Below, piece after piece: positions 47,504-57,546 of a stretch of DNA of 64,000 nucleotides; position 1 is the first letter of the stretch; every line of letters begins with the position of its first letter. The stretch is taken from NCBI GenBank assembly GCA_964017195.1, contig OZ024887.1, positions 5,649,959-5,713,958 on the forward strand. The letters run 5' to 3'. Made by a program: the position numbers and the translations under genes. The notes under the pieces are model-generated. The model was not told the DNA's origin. It saw only the letters and a program-made list of their open reading frames with translations, and did no database searches. This DNA comes from Siderastrea radians (taxonomy: Eukaryota > Cnidaria > Anthozoa > Scleractinia > Rhizangiidae).

Positions 47504-47614
47504 TTTTTTTCCACACAAAGTTTTTACCGCTCGAATTTATAGCCGTACAAAGCAAAGCTTTTACTAGCTTCTTTTTCACGTTTGCGAATGACTCAATGGT
47601 ACCACCGCACTTCT

Positions 47615-47623
47615 TTATATATG
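47615..47623 (-). promoter_or_regulatory. TATA box of the ATPase gene
   Basis: The minus strand reads TATATAAAG about 110-120 bp upstream of the ATPase ATG. Confidence 0.5.
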
Positions 47624-47687
47624 TTTCACGCTAAAGAGTAATTTTTTCTAAAAGCGTAAGATAAAAACTTGCCCTCCTCATATGAGT

Positions 47688-47915
47688 TCAACAAATCTTG
47701 CATTCCAATTTTAGTTCATTCGGTTTCTTACTACATACTTTGAAATGACGTTTGACGTTATGGAGTCTGGTAAACCATTCCTTGTAATAAGGACATTGAT
47801 GGATCGGTTTCGGTTTAGCTTGCTGACAACTATCCCTCTTATGACGTTTTAAAGTCCAAGCTCGAGTAAAGGTTTTAGGACAAGTATCACAGCAAAATAC
47901 TTTTCTCTCAGACAT
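47688..47915 (-). CDS. Small zinc-finger protein
   Basis: A 75-residue ORF with ATG. Finger 1: Cys9-x2-Cys12-x12-His25-x4-Cys30, the same spacing as the finger fused to the ATPase. Finger 2: Cys41, then Tyr44 where the second Cys should be, His57 and Cys61, so it probably does not bind zinc normally. Followed by a basic segment and a terminal KLECKIC. It lies upstream of the ATPase in the same direction. The shared spacing suggests common descent of the two fingers. A TATA-like TATAAATA (minus strand) is near 47972-47979. A regulator or DNA-binding accessory is plausible. Confidence 0.65.
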   Translation of the reverse strand: MSERKVFCCDTCPKTFTRAWTLKRHKRDSCQQAKPKPIHQCPYYKEWFTRLHNVKRHFKVCSKKPNELKLECKIC

Positions 47916-48217
47916 CTTACCTCTTTAAAGGATAAAGTCTAAATGATAGCTTTTTATGAAACGGTGTTTTATTTATACTTAACCAGACTAGTCACCCATC
48001 CAGTTTACGACCGCGTACGACAGGGCTTAACTTTCATTTACCCAACCAGCTGAGAACCTCTTAAAGCATAACTTTTAGACCTATGTAATTACGCATGCGT
48101 ATGTTCACCAAAACCTTTGAAGTTCCATACCACAAATATTAGAAATGAAACAAGTATAAGTAGGTGTATGAATAATGGATTTTCATAAAGAGTGGAGTAA
48201 CTCATCAAGTCGAAATC

Positions 48218-48583
48218 ATGGAGCCAAGAATTGAATTTAATCTGATACCATTTATTGATCGCCAATCAAGTCGATTTCAAGTACGCGAGCGGGTATTTAA
48301 AACTATGATGCAACAAATAGGAACTTTCAAATCATTTTGCCCTAGAAGAAGGGTTAAGAAACGCGATTGGTAAAGTTATTGAGCAGGACCGTGATCCCAA
48401 GATAACGACAAACTCTATTTTAACATAACATCATCTAAATACAACTTTGGTTCATGGAATCTAACAGTCAAAAAGTGGAAGGAAGATCCGGTGAAAGAAG
48501 GATTTAGGCCTATGTTTGATGCATTATTTGAATTCGATGATAGTTTAACTATCTCTATCACTAGTGTTCGATTACCAAATTAG
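48218..48583 (+). pseudogene. Frame-broken relative of the PolB N-terminal domain
   Basis: Starts with a good ATG (MEPRIEFNLIPFIDRQSSRF) and reads into a stop at 48370, while two other frames carry the continuing similarity. It resembles the first ~110 residues of PolB: FNLIPFIDRQSSRFQV against FKFRISPIDHRETPHFRV, and WNLTVKKWKEDP against LRVWEWRRN. It ends at 48583 with SITSVRLPN. Two frame changes are needed, so either it is decayed or the assembly has indels. It lies directly upstream of PolB in the same direction, which suggests a former separate gene or partial duplication. Confidence 0.6.
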
Positions 48584-48596
48584 TGAAAAGAATTAG

Positions 48597-48680
48597 CCAA
48601 TCAGCGTTAAGTATGAGTAAACAATGAACCAATCAGCGTTAAGTATGAGTAAACAATGGACCAATCAGCGTTAAGTATTC
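48597..48680 (+). promoter_or_regulatory. Three CCAAT-box repeats upstream of PolB
   Basis: CCAATCAGCGTTAAGTAT is repeated at 48597, 48629 and 48661, an exact 32-bp period. It ends 23 bp before the TATA box, matching CCAAT/NF-Y promoter architecture. Confidence 0.6.
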
Positions 48681-48702
48681 TTAAAAGGTCCTTCTCCAGT
48701 GC

Positions 48703-48710
48703 TATATAAA
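48703..48710 (+). promoter_or_regulatory. TATA box of PolB
   Basis: TATATAAA follows the CCAAT repeats and lies 72 bp before the PolB ATG. An in-frame stop at 48734 precedes the ORF. Confidence 0.65.
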
Positions 48711-48781
48711 GGGGTGTGTTCTAGTAAATGTTATAGGTAATTCATTTGTGTTTAGGTCCTCATACCATCAACATCCCCATC

Positions 48782-51700
48782 ATGGCCGGCAACGAGGGCG
48801 TTTTCAAGTTTCGGATAAGTCCAATTGATCATCGCGAAACTCCACATTTCCGTGTCCAAGAATCCCACTATCATCTACATGGGGAAAGAACCGGGAACTT
48901 TAGAACTGTGGCTGACATGAACTGGGGGATAGCCATAGCCCTTAGGGATGCTATTAACACTGTACTTCAAGACCGAAACCTCAATGACCGGGATTGGTTG
49001 TGGTTTAAGTTTTCGGCCCCTAACAAAGAAACTGACTTTACCGGCGCTGGTTTGCGAGTGTGGGAATGGAGGCGAAATCAGGATAACAAGGCTTCAGCAG
49101 CCATTAATGACGTCGTCAATGGCCTTCAATCCAATGACTCGTTTTTAGAAAATGAGCGGTTTGATCTGGCGATCGTCTGGGCCGCTGCCGATTCGCAGGG
49201 TCGCGGGATTAAACCCGGCAGCAAACTACTGGAAAACCTGATCAAGAAAAAAGATTCTGTGGTCACTATTGTCAACCAGGATGAGCTTTGTTGTGCCCGT
49301 GCCCAGGCCGTTGGTATGGCGCGACACGAAGAAAGCACCAAAAATTACACCAGAATAAGAAAAAGACATGGACCGCAAACCGTGGCAGCTAAATTGCTTC
49401 ATCTTCACAGTGGGGTTCCAGAAGGTCCCTGTGGGGTAGGTGAACTTCAGAAGTTTCAAGACTATCTGAAAGATCGCTACAGGATCATCGTGTGCTATGC
49501 GGGGTCTGGTTTTCGATGTGAAGCTTTTGCCGAGCCAGGAAAGCCGGAAATCTATCTTCTCCACTCTGATGATCATTATCATTTGATCACGTCCATGGCA
49601 GGATTCCTAAACACGTCCTATTTCTGCTCCAAATGTTTGAAAGGGTATAACGATGAAGGTAAACACAAATGCCAGAAAAACAAAGATTTCTGTACTAGCT
49701 GCCGTCAAGACAAATGTGAAGATCATCTGAACCCGAAAGAAGACGCCGGAATTTACTGTTCCGATTGTAATTTAATGTTTAAGGGACAGAACTGTTTCGC
49801 TAACCACAAGACCTTCACCATTGCCCGCCATCAATGTGAAGGCAAGTCTGTGTGTGATACCGTCAAGGCTTGCCGTCACTGCGCAAAATTTCTTCGCAAC
49901 CAGAGAGAAATCAAGTATCATCGGTGTGGTTACCTTAGATGCCCTCACTGCAAGAAGTACGTGGACTACCAGGTCCACAAGTGCTTTATCCAAACCGCCA
50001 AACAAGAAGAAGCTTCTAAAAAACGTAAACGACCTGTTTATGAAACTGCAGAAGGTGATGAGGAACTAGACGAGGAAGAAGGCGAAGAACCCATCAGTTT
50101 GGAAGAAGAACTAATTGCTGAACAAGAAGAACGCGAAGAAGTAAACAGGCCCTCAGTCAAGCGTAAACGCAAGCTACCGACGACCCACGTCTACTTTGAC
50201 ATCGAGTGCCGTTTTGATGCTAAGCAACATACCCCGACTCTTCTTGTGTACTGGAATGAAGAGGAAGAAGAACCTGTAAGCCTGCATGGTGAGAACTGCG
50301 TGAAGCAGTTTCTTCAGTATTTAGAAGAACTATGTGAAGACTACAATGTCACCGTGATCGCGCATAACTTTAAGGGGTATGATGGATTGTTTGTATTACG
50401 TGAATGCTACAAAAACAAATTGAAAGTCGAACAAATACGTCAAGGGCTTAAACTTCTTATGTTGAAACATAAGAACATTAGGTACATTGACAGCATGAGT
50501 TTTATTCAGGGATCACTGCGATCCTTTAATTCAACCTTTGGAATCCCTATGGATGAAGTGCAGAAGGGATATTTTCCCTATAGGTTTTACACACCTGAAA
50601 CTGAACATTATGTCGGTCCACTACCCGAGAAACATTACTATGGACCGGAACACATGAGTGTCAAAGAACGCCCTGTCTTCGAGGCATGGTATGAAGCTGA
50701 AAAAGAAAAGTACAGAGCTGAGCCAACTAAAGTATTCGACTTGCAAGCGGAACTGCAAAAGTACTGTGTGAGCGACGTGAAACTTTTGAAAGCGGGATGT
50801 GACATCTTCAGGAAAGGCAGCGAAGAGATCATCGGTCTGAATCCGTTTGACAGTGTCACCATTGCTGCCTCCTGCATGGCGGATATTAAAAAGAATCACT
50901 TGAGAGAGAACATGATCGCCGCCGAACCTATTATGGGATGGCGTAGTGGCATTAAGACGCAATCGACCGAAGCGAAGCAATGGTTGCTATGGGAGGAGAA
51001 GAAACTCGGACGACAAATCAGATCCGCGATGAATGAAGGGGAATACCATATTCCCGGTACAAAGTATCACGTCGACGGTTATGACCCACAGACTCGTCGC
51101 TGTTATGAATTCCAGGGATGTCCTTGGCATGGGTGCCGTTCCTGCTTCCCCAACCGTGAAGAAAAACATCAAAGGTTGGGGGACCGAAGTATGGAGGCTG
51201 TTCGGAAAGAAACCGAAAAGAAAAAACAGGCTCTGCTAAAGCGTGGTTACCAAGTCAAGGAGATCTGGGGATGTGAGTGGACAGCAGAAAAGTGGAACAA
51301 TCAAGAATGTGCGGCGTATGTCAAGACCTTGGAGTTTGTGGAACCTATGAATCCCAGACACGCGTTTTTCGGGGGTCGTACGAACGCGACGAAACTCTAC
51401 CACAAATGTCAACCAGGAGAGGAAATCCGTTACGGAGATATCAATTCCTTGTACCCTTACGAGTTTAGCGAAAAACAGTATCCTGCCAAGCATCCAGAAA
51501 TTTTGGTAGAGCCCGGAACCACCGATATTTCAAATTGGTTTGGTTTAATCAAGTGTAAAGTGCTGCCTCCACGCAAGCTGTATCACCCCGTCCTCCCCGT
51601 TCATGCTGAAGGCAAGTTGTTGTTTCCACTGTGTCAGTCCTGTATTCCTATCGAATTGGAGAAAGCCCTGCCCTTTCGTACGTGTCAGTGTAACCATACC

Positions 51701-52825
51701 GAAGAAGAACGTTGCATCGTAGGAACTTGGTGTTCCCCTGAGTTGAAAAAAGCGGTGGAAAAGGGGTACCAGATTGTGCATGTCTATGAAGTACACCATT
51801 TTAAAGAAACTATGGAAGGGGTTTCACCGTCCTACATTAAAACCTGGATGGCCGTCAAAGCCGAAAACTCCAAGCTCCCTTCGTGGGTACAGACCATGGA
51901 AGACAAGGAACGTTTCGCACAGCATTACCAGTCCACTATGGGCATTACGCTAGACCCAAACAAGCTGAATGGTGAAAACAAAGGATTACGTCAGATCGGT
52001 AAAATCAGAATGAATTCGTCCTGGGGAAGGTTTGCCATGAGAGCGAACAAACCTAAAACGGTTGTAGTCACTTCTCTGATTGATCTCCACAAATACCTAA
52101 ACTCTGACAAGCACCAATTCAAGGCCCCACGCATCATCGACGACCAGACCATTGAACTTACCTACATCAACAAAGAAGAAGATGCTGATCTGGCGCGGGA
52201 CACAAACATCTACATCGCGGCGTTTACGACCTGCTGGGCACGGTTGGAGCTTTACGCTGCTTTAGATCTGCTGGGTACCCGAGTATTGTACTGCGACACG
52301 GACTCTGTAATCTACGTCTACGTTCCTGGATTGCCAGATATCCCTTATGGTGAAATGCTGGGTCAGTGGAAGAATGAAATAGAAGAAGGTGACCACATCG
52401 TGGAATTTGTGTCGGCGGGACCGAAGAATTATGGTTATGTGACATTTCAAGGGAAGACGGAACTTAAAGTGAAAGGGTTTAGTCTGAACGTAGAAGGATC
52501 GGCGCAACTGCAGTACGGTTTGGTGCGAGACAACATCATTACTGAAATCAAACGACCGTTGGCGGTGAACAAATCAGTGAAGAGACCTGCATTCACCTTA
52601 GAAAGAAATGCTGATGCTGACATGGAAGCCGCAACTGTGGAGTGTACTCCGAATGAGAAGATCGCAACCCGTCGATATCCTATCACGAATAGCTCTCATT
52701 TCAAACGGGATATGAAAGAAATGTCAATGGCTACGGTGGAGCAGGTGAAACAGTACGGCCTAGTGTATACCAAGCGTGTGATCGACAGAGACACCTACAA
52801 GACGTACCCTTATGGATACTCGTAG
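48782..52825 (+). CDS. Protein-primed family B DNA polymerase (Polinton-type PolB)
   Basis: A 1,347-residue protein from ATG 48782; the open frame extends 12 codons upstream without an ATG. N-terminal domain ~1-270, then a Cys/His-rich zinc-binding region ~282-400, then a basic and acidic linker with KKRKRP and KRKRKLP (possible nuclear signals). Exonuclease: Exo I YFDIEC (Asp473, Glu475), Exo II NFKGYD (Asp534), Exo III YCVSD (Asp665). Between exonuclease and palm lies an insertion with YHVDGYD and YEFQGCPWHGC (~775-785), which recalls a Vsr-type endonuclease fold. Polymerase: motif A YGDINSLYP (Asp886), motif B IGKIRMNSSWG (~1072-1082), motif C YCDTDS (Asp1172, Asp1174), then PKNYGY. All catalytic positions are present, so replication of the element by protein priming at its ends is expected. 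It reads toward the right TIR. Confidence 0.93.
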   Translation: MAGNEGVFKFRISPIDHRETPHFRVQESHYHLHGERTGNFRTVADMNWGIAIALRDAINTVLQDRNLNDRDWLWFKFSAPNKETDFTGAGLRVWEWRRNQDNKASAAINDVVNGLQSNDSFLENERFDLAIVWAAADSQGRGIKPGSKLLENLIKKKDSVVTIVNQDELCCARAQAVGMARHEESTKNYTRIRKRHGPQTVAAKLLHLHSGVPEGPCGVGELQKFQDYLKDRYRIIVCYAGSGFRCEAFAEPGKPEIYLLHSDDHYHLITSMAGFLNTSYFCSKCLKGYNDEGKHKCQKNKDFCTSCRQDKCEDHLNPKEDAGIYCSDCNLMFKGQNCFANHKTFTIARHQCEGKSVCDTVKACRHCAKFLRNQREIKYHRCGYLRCPHCKKYVDYQVHKCFIQTAKQEEASKKRKRPVYETAEGDEELDEEEGEEPISLEEELIAEQEEREEVNRPSVKRKRKLPTTHVYFDIECRFDAKQHTPTLLVYWNEEEEEPVSLHGENCVKQFLQYLEELCEDYNVTVIAHNFKGYDGLFVLRECYKNKLKVEQIRQGLKLLMLKHKNIRYIDSMSFIQGSLRSFNSTFGIPMDEVQKGYFPYRFYTPETEHYVGPLPEKHYYGPEHMSVKERPVFEAWYEAEKEKYRAEPTKVFDLQAELQKYCVSDVKLLKAGCDIFRKGSEEIIGLNPFDSVTIAASCMADIKKNHLRENMIAAEPIMGWRSGIKTQSTEAKQWLLWEEKKLGRQIRSAMNEGEYHIPGTKYHVDGYDPQTRRCYEFQGCPWHGCRSCFPNREEKHQRLGDRSMEAVRKETEKKKQALLKRGYQVKEIWGCEWTAEKWNNQECAAYVKTLEFVEPMNPRHAFFGGRTNATKLYHKCQPGEEIRYGDINSLYPYEFSEKQYPAKHPEILVEPGTTDISNWFGLIKCKVLPPRKLYHPVLPVHAEGKLLFPLCQSCIPIELEKALPFRTCQCNHTEEERCIVGTWCSPELKKAVEKGYQIVHVYEVHHFKETMEGVSPSYIKTWMAVKAENSKLPSWVQTMEDKERFAQHYQSTMGITLDPNKLNGENKGLRQIGKIRMNSSWGRFAMRANKPKTVVVTSLIDLHKYLNSDKHQFKAPRIIDDQTIELTYINKEEDADLARDTNIYIAAFTTCWARLELYAALDLLGTRVLYCDTDSVIYVYVPGLPDIPYGEMLGQWKNEIEEGDHIVEFVSAGPKNYGYVTFQGKTELKVKGFSLNVEGSAQLQYGLVRDNIITEIKRPLAVNKSVKRPAFTLERNADADMEAATVECTPNEKIATRRYPITNSSHFKRDMKEMSMATVEQVKQYGLVYTKRVIDRDTYKTYPYGYS

Positions 52826-53224
52826 AGACGTTACGGTACCGATGGTGATGGAGAGAATTTGTCGACAAGGAGTTGAGAAGGAACTTTGTAAGTTATTTTA
52901 TAGTTTAGTATAGACTTCATATCCAGCGTGGTATAAGTTTTAATTTCGAAAGATAATGTATCATATTTGGAATTTAGGTTAAGGATTCGGGTGTTATAAG
53001 TCGGATAGTTTTATTTGTAAAGTAGGGCGTTCTAAGTTTTACTTTTAGATGGTGTAAGATAATTTTTGATATTTTGGTAAAATAGTGTAAGGAGGACTTC
53101 ATAATCAGCGCGATATAAGTCGAATAGTTTTGACATAGTTGCGATTTTTAGTAATATTGTATAATAGGATTAACTTTGTAACGTCTTTTTTGTTTTTTTT
53201 TTTTACCGAAGAAGTGTTAAGATT
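52826..53224. other. PolB 3' flank, noncoding
   Basis: AT-rich, with loosely repeated GTATAAG/GTATAAT strings and a T tract near 53188. No ORF. Confidence 0.6.
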
Positions 53225-53504
53225 AATAAAGTAAGTCGGCTGTTTTAATACGTGGTTTTATTAATTTTGATAACCGGTTTGAGGATTTGGACACCCAACT
53301 CACGCTAAGCGTTCGTATGAACGTATTGATTCCCCGTAGTAGAAATATAACCTCACCTGGGTAAGACTCACGCTAGTAGAAATTGCTAGTAGCAGCTTAG
53401 TAGAAATGGGTAGAAGGAATAACTTCGCAGAAAATAGCCGTCGCTGTAAGGGTGCCAAATAAATCCTCACGCTAGTAGGAATTGAAAAGTTCGTACGGAA
53501 TAAA

Positions 53505-54165
53505 TTCGTGGCTGTAAGGCCACCTGTTTGGACTTCGTCAGTAGAAACGACGGTTTCGAACGGAATAAACTCGTTTGACCGCAGCTGTAAGGCCGCCAAA
53601 TTAAACTCGCGCTAGTAGAAATTGAAAAATTCGTAAGGTATCACCTCGCAGCTGTAAGGCTGCCAAATAAACCCTCACGCTACGCGTTCGCAGAAAATAA
53701 CCGCAGCTGTAAGGCTGCCAAATTAAACTCGCGCTACGCACTCGCAGAAAATAACCGCAGCTGTAAGGCTGCCAAATTAAACTCACGCTAGTAGAAATTG
53801 AAAAATTCGTAAGGTATCACCTCGCAGCTGTAAGGCTGCCAAATAAACCCTCACGCTACGCGTTCGCAGAAAATAACCGCAGCTGTAAGGCTGCCAAATT
53901 AAACTCGCGCTACGCACTCGCAGAAAATAACCGCAGCTGTAAGGCTGCCAAATTAAACTCGCGCTACGCACTCGCAGCTGTAAGGCTGCCAAATTAAACT
54001 CGCGCTACGCACTCGCAGCTGTAAGGCTGCCAAATTAAACTCGCGCTAGTAGAAATTGAAAATTTCGTACGGTATAACCTCGCAGCTGTAAGGCTGCCGG
54101 ACTCGCGCTAGTAGAAATTGAAAAGTTCGTAAGGTATGACCTCGCAGCTGTAAGGCTGCCGACCG
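53505..54165. repeat. Hairpin array in right TIR
   Basis: Mirror of the left array: CGCAGCTGTAAGGCTGCC units with the same spacers and the same compensated variant (GTGGCTGTAAGGCCAC at about 53506). Confidence 0.85.
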
Positions 54166-54405
54166 AAAACCTGGGGTCTAAAACCGGGGTCTAAAACCGG
54201 GGTCTAAAACCGGTTATTTAAAAAGAGGGGTTTTTATATAGTTTTTAATAGTACGGGATTTTAATAGTACAGGTTTTTAATAGTACGGGTTTTTTAATAG
54301 TAGGGGCTTCATATAGTAGGGGGTATCGGGTCTAGCAAACTCTTTTGGAGAGGGGCCTGGGACAACTAAGGCATCTATACTTCCAATTGACTTGTCTTTC
54401 TTATC

Positions 54406-54478
54406 GGTTGTCGGATTGGCGCCATGGTTAAGGTTCTTGGGAACTTCAAATCGGAAAGTCGCGAGTTCGAATCCCGGG
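54406..54478 (+). ncRNA. tRNA-like segment in right TIR
   Basis: Mirror of 44826-44898, plus strand, with box B-like GAGTTCGAATCCC. Confidence 0.45.
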
Positions 54479-54923
54479 TAAAACTTTCTTTTTCTTAAAG
54501 TCACTTAGGCTACATGGTAAGACTTACATAAAGACACTCACTACATAGAATCACTCACAACATGGAACTTACAGATATCTATATGCAATACATGGTTTGA
54601 CATACATAGAATCACTCACTACATGGAACCATAAAATTACTCACTACATGGAACCATAAAATTACTCACTACATAGGATACATGGTAAGACATACATAAA
54701 GTACTACATAGAATCACTCACTACATGGAACCATAAAAGCACTCACATAACATTAGTGTTCGGAAATCTTCGGGAATACCTCATTAACCGTCGGAAATCT
54801 TCGGGAATGTACAATGTACACTCACTAATTAAGAACTATTAACAAAAGTGTCAACGCATGCGCAATAGGCCTCACAAACTCAAAAGGTGTGAAAATTGGC
54901 CCAGACAGCCCTACACCACTACT

Positions 54924-54929
54924 AATAAC
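54924..54929. repeat. Target-site duplication AATAAC, right
   Basis: Identical to 44375-44380. Removing the element rejoins ...AAATAAATAAC to CTTTATAGGG. Confidence 0.9.
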
Positions 54930-55858
54930 CTTTATAGGGTAGATTGAAACTATTGTTTATTGTTTTTCACTTCTCAAACTTTTAGGGTACTGAGATTACT
55001 GAATGAAAATTCATTAGCGACAGAGCTTAATTTAGAGAGAGCCAGTTGTGGGCCATAGATCAACTTGCTCAAAGCCCCAATATCAGCATGCTTATTCTTC
55101 ACATTGGACTCCATGCATTTCTTATGGTACAAGATGGGGGAATTTATTCCAGCATCAATTCATTTTATTTTTGGTGATCACTTCTTTGTCATGTCCTGCA
55201 TGTTTGATCAAGTAGTGATATTGTAAGGAGAATTTAGAAACTGGTCGGTATTGGACTAATAGTGACCCATTTATCGACCAGGCTGGTTTCCTGAGAGGCT
55301 CTGTAGTTTGGCTGCCCATACAAAGAAAAATATCAGTTTAAAAATTAAAGCACTCCATTACCTCAACTGGTACGTAAAGATAACAAAGAATAGTTCTTAG
55401 AAGGCAGCCACAAAAAACTCGTTACCAACTGAAAAAATGCCAATTTTGGCGCCTTTATGTTCTGGACAAATTCACTGACTTCATTGGAGAAAGAACCATT
55501 TGTGGGGTCTCTGTCTCTCACTATCGATAGAGCCGTGAAGCTACGACGACGAACTTGAAATTCAAACGACTCAACTTTTATTCAACTCGAAGTTTAAATT
55601 CAGATCACAGACGGTTATTTTTTGGCGCCACGATTTTTGCTACATGCAAGCCCAGCCATAAAAAGGCCCTTTGCAAAAATACTGGTACGAGTGCGGTTAT
55701 ATTGAGCAAATACGTTGTAATCATTACTTTACGAGTCGTACGACACGTACATGTACGAGTTGAATCTCCAGTTTGGCGACTTGAACAAGTGGTGAGTATT
55801 GGACATGGATGTTTAGTCCGGGTTTGGAAAGTTCTACATTACACGCAAAGCAGTCGAA
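54930..55858. other. Unique sequence, no recognised gene
   Basis: No conserved motif seen. A long open frame beginning at 55555 runs into an (AAT)n(AAG)n microsatellite and is not credible as a gene. Confidence 0.5.
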
Positions 55859-55859
55859 C

Positions 55860-55926
<67 letters not shown>

Positions 55927-56338
55927 GTTCTTATAGGCGCATCTAAGATTCGCAACGTGCTTACAATATAAACTAAGAATAAAAACGTAACATAACTAGC
56001 CTACCTTGGATGTAGCTAAAAGTACACTATGCGACTAACTAAGATATAAACCTAAAGTTTGAAATGGTCACAAAAAAGAAACGTTTTAAGTTTCTTTTTA
56101 AAAATGGCTACAGTTTCAGCTTGTTTTACAGTTTGAGGTATAGAGTGTTCCAAAGTTTTGGGGCGCAGAAAGAGAAAGTCCTTTGACCATAGATGGCTGT
56201 TGAGACATTAGGAACTTGTAAAAGTAGGCGATCAGAGGAGCGAAGCGAACGAACTGGTTTATAGCAGTTCAGCCGGTTTTTCGTAACTACTCTTGTAGTG
56301 AGGAGCATCCTAGCGTCTGTAGTTGTGCACTGAATCAC
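55859..56338 (-). mobile_element. LINE 3'-end fragment
   Basis: The minus strand encodes the C-terminal signature of CR1/L2-type LINE ORF2: SSDRLLLQVPNVSTAIYG followed by RTFSFCAPKLWNTL (56126-56338). The (AAT)n(AAG)n microsatellite at 55859-55925 is at the expected 3' side and may be the LINE tail. The RT and endonuclease are missing. Confidence 0.7.
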
Positions 56339-57546
56339 TGAGCCAAACTTAGCTGGGACAACTTTCGAACCTTCGAAATGCGTAATTCGTTGAATTTGGT
56401 TTGGCTAATAAAATTGTGGCATCTGCGTACTCGGACCGTACTACTCAACTGTCTATTTTACGGGTAAGTAAAATCACTTGCTCTAAACCTGTTGTCGAGA
56501 CAATATTCCGTTTTAACGCAGGTCTTTGTTCTGTTGACTGTCTTGGCGGCAAAACTTCATGCTGATAATTTATTCCAGTAGGGGAAAATTATACATATTC
56601 TCGTCCTCTTTGGTGGCTGGGTGAATTTGTTTATATGTCAAAAAAGTGAGGAATTTGTAAGAAGTTGGGGAGGGAAAAATAAGGCATGTATCAGATTATA
56701 TTGTTAAAAACACCACAGTAAAAGATCGTACAAAACCTTTCACCGAAATGGTCCCTCTTAGGATTTTATTTGTAAACTCACATGCCAAAATATGACATAA
56801 AGTAATAAGAACGCCTCACGTTGGGAGTAATCAGTTCAAAGTTTGAGCCCAAAAAGATTTTCTTTTTCTGAGTAAGAAATCTTGCGCATATTCAAAGCTA
56901 AAAGGCAACAGAATTGAAAACTCACCTTTGCTTCGATCACAGATTAATCCTGAACCGCTGACGTCTGATGACTAACTGCAGTTAAGTGAACATATGTTGA
57001 GTACTTCATTGACATGCCCTAATTTACGTGAGAACAAAAAGTCATACTTTATTGATGGCATTGTTTATTAGGTCCCTAAATTTTTTCTTTATCATTCTTA
57101 TGCATGTCTATAATTGGGTCAGCAGACATTGAATGCGTACCAGAGCAATATTCGTTTGGTGAACAGGTTCTTCTGTCTTTGAAAGGTTACCAACAGGACT
57201 ATCTTTAAAGTTTTGGATGAAAGTGGATGGAAGTTTAAGTGTGACTATCCAGCAAAGGCGAATACAAAATAATTCGGCGTGGTAACTAAACCTTCTACTT
57301 TCAAAGATACAAGTGCGACAAAAATAGCTGTTCAAAAAACAATTTAATTTTGTGGGTGTGAATGGTAACCCGTCGTCAGCTGGATAATTAGCTGCATGGG
57401 TTCAGTGATTTGCTAAGAAATCTCCGTTGTGGGTCAGAAATTTTTAATTTAAGATGTTCTCAGTAAAGGAAACCTTTTATGTGTGGCAGACAGTTAGGCG
57501 CCAATATCTAATAACATCTCGAAGGCATACTAATTGTTATCGAAGG
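56339..57546. other. Unique sequence, no recognised gene
   Basis: No supported coding region or repeat structure was found. Confidence 0.4.

Larger units (their letters stand above)
44381..54923. mobile_element. Polinton/Maverick-like element (10,543 bp)
   Basis: Complete by its ends: AGTAGTGGTGTAGGG... and its inverse, AG...CT termini, ~1.7-kb TIRs and a 6-bp TSD. Genes on the left arm run leftward (basic protein, A32-like ATPase, zinc-finger protein) and PolB on the right arm runs rightward. Typical Polintons are 15-20 kb or more and also encode a retroviral-type integrase, a cysteine protease and capsid proteins; none is visible and there is no space for them. The near-identity of the two TIRs and the intact PolB and ATPase frames argue for a young insertion. 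Confidence 0.9.
53225..54923 (-). repeat. Right terminal inverted repeat
   Basis: Inverse of 44381-46091. The AATAAA at 53225-53230 at its inner edge is the likely PolB poly(A) signal, 400 bp after the stop. The hairpin array lies at about 53440-54165 and the minisatellite at about 54505-54765. Confidence 0.93.

Noticed and set aside
46270..47567. Plus-strand ORFs across the left-arm genes of the Polinton-like element
   Set aside because: They overlap the ATPase and basic-protein genes on the opposite strand and lack ATG or motifs, apart from the weak exon candidate listed separately.
55555..55971. 138-codon open frame ending in poly-Asn and poly-Lys
   Set aside because: Its second half is an (AAT)n(AAG)n microsatellite and the first half shows no domain.
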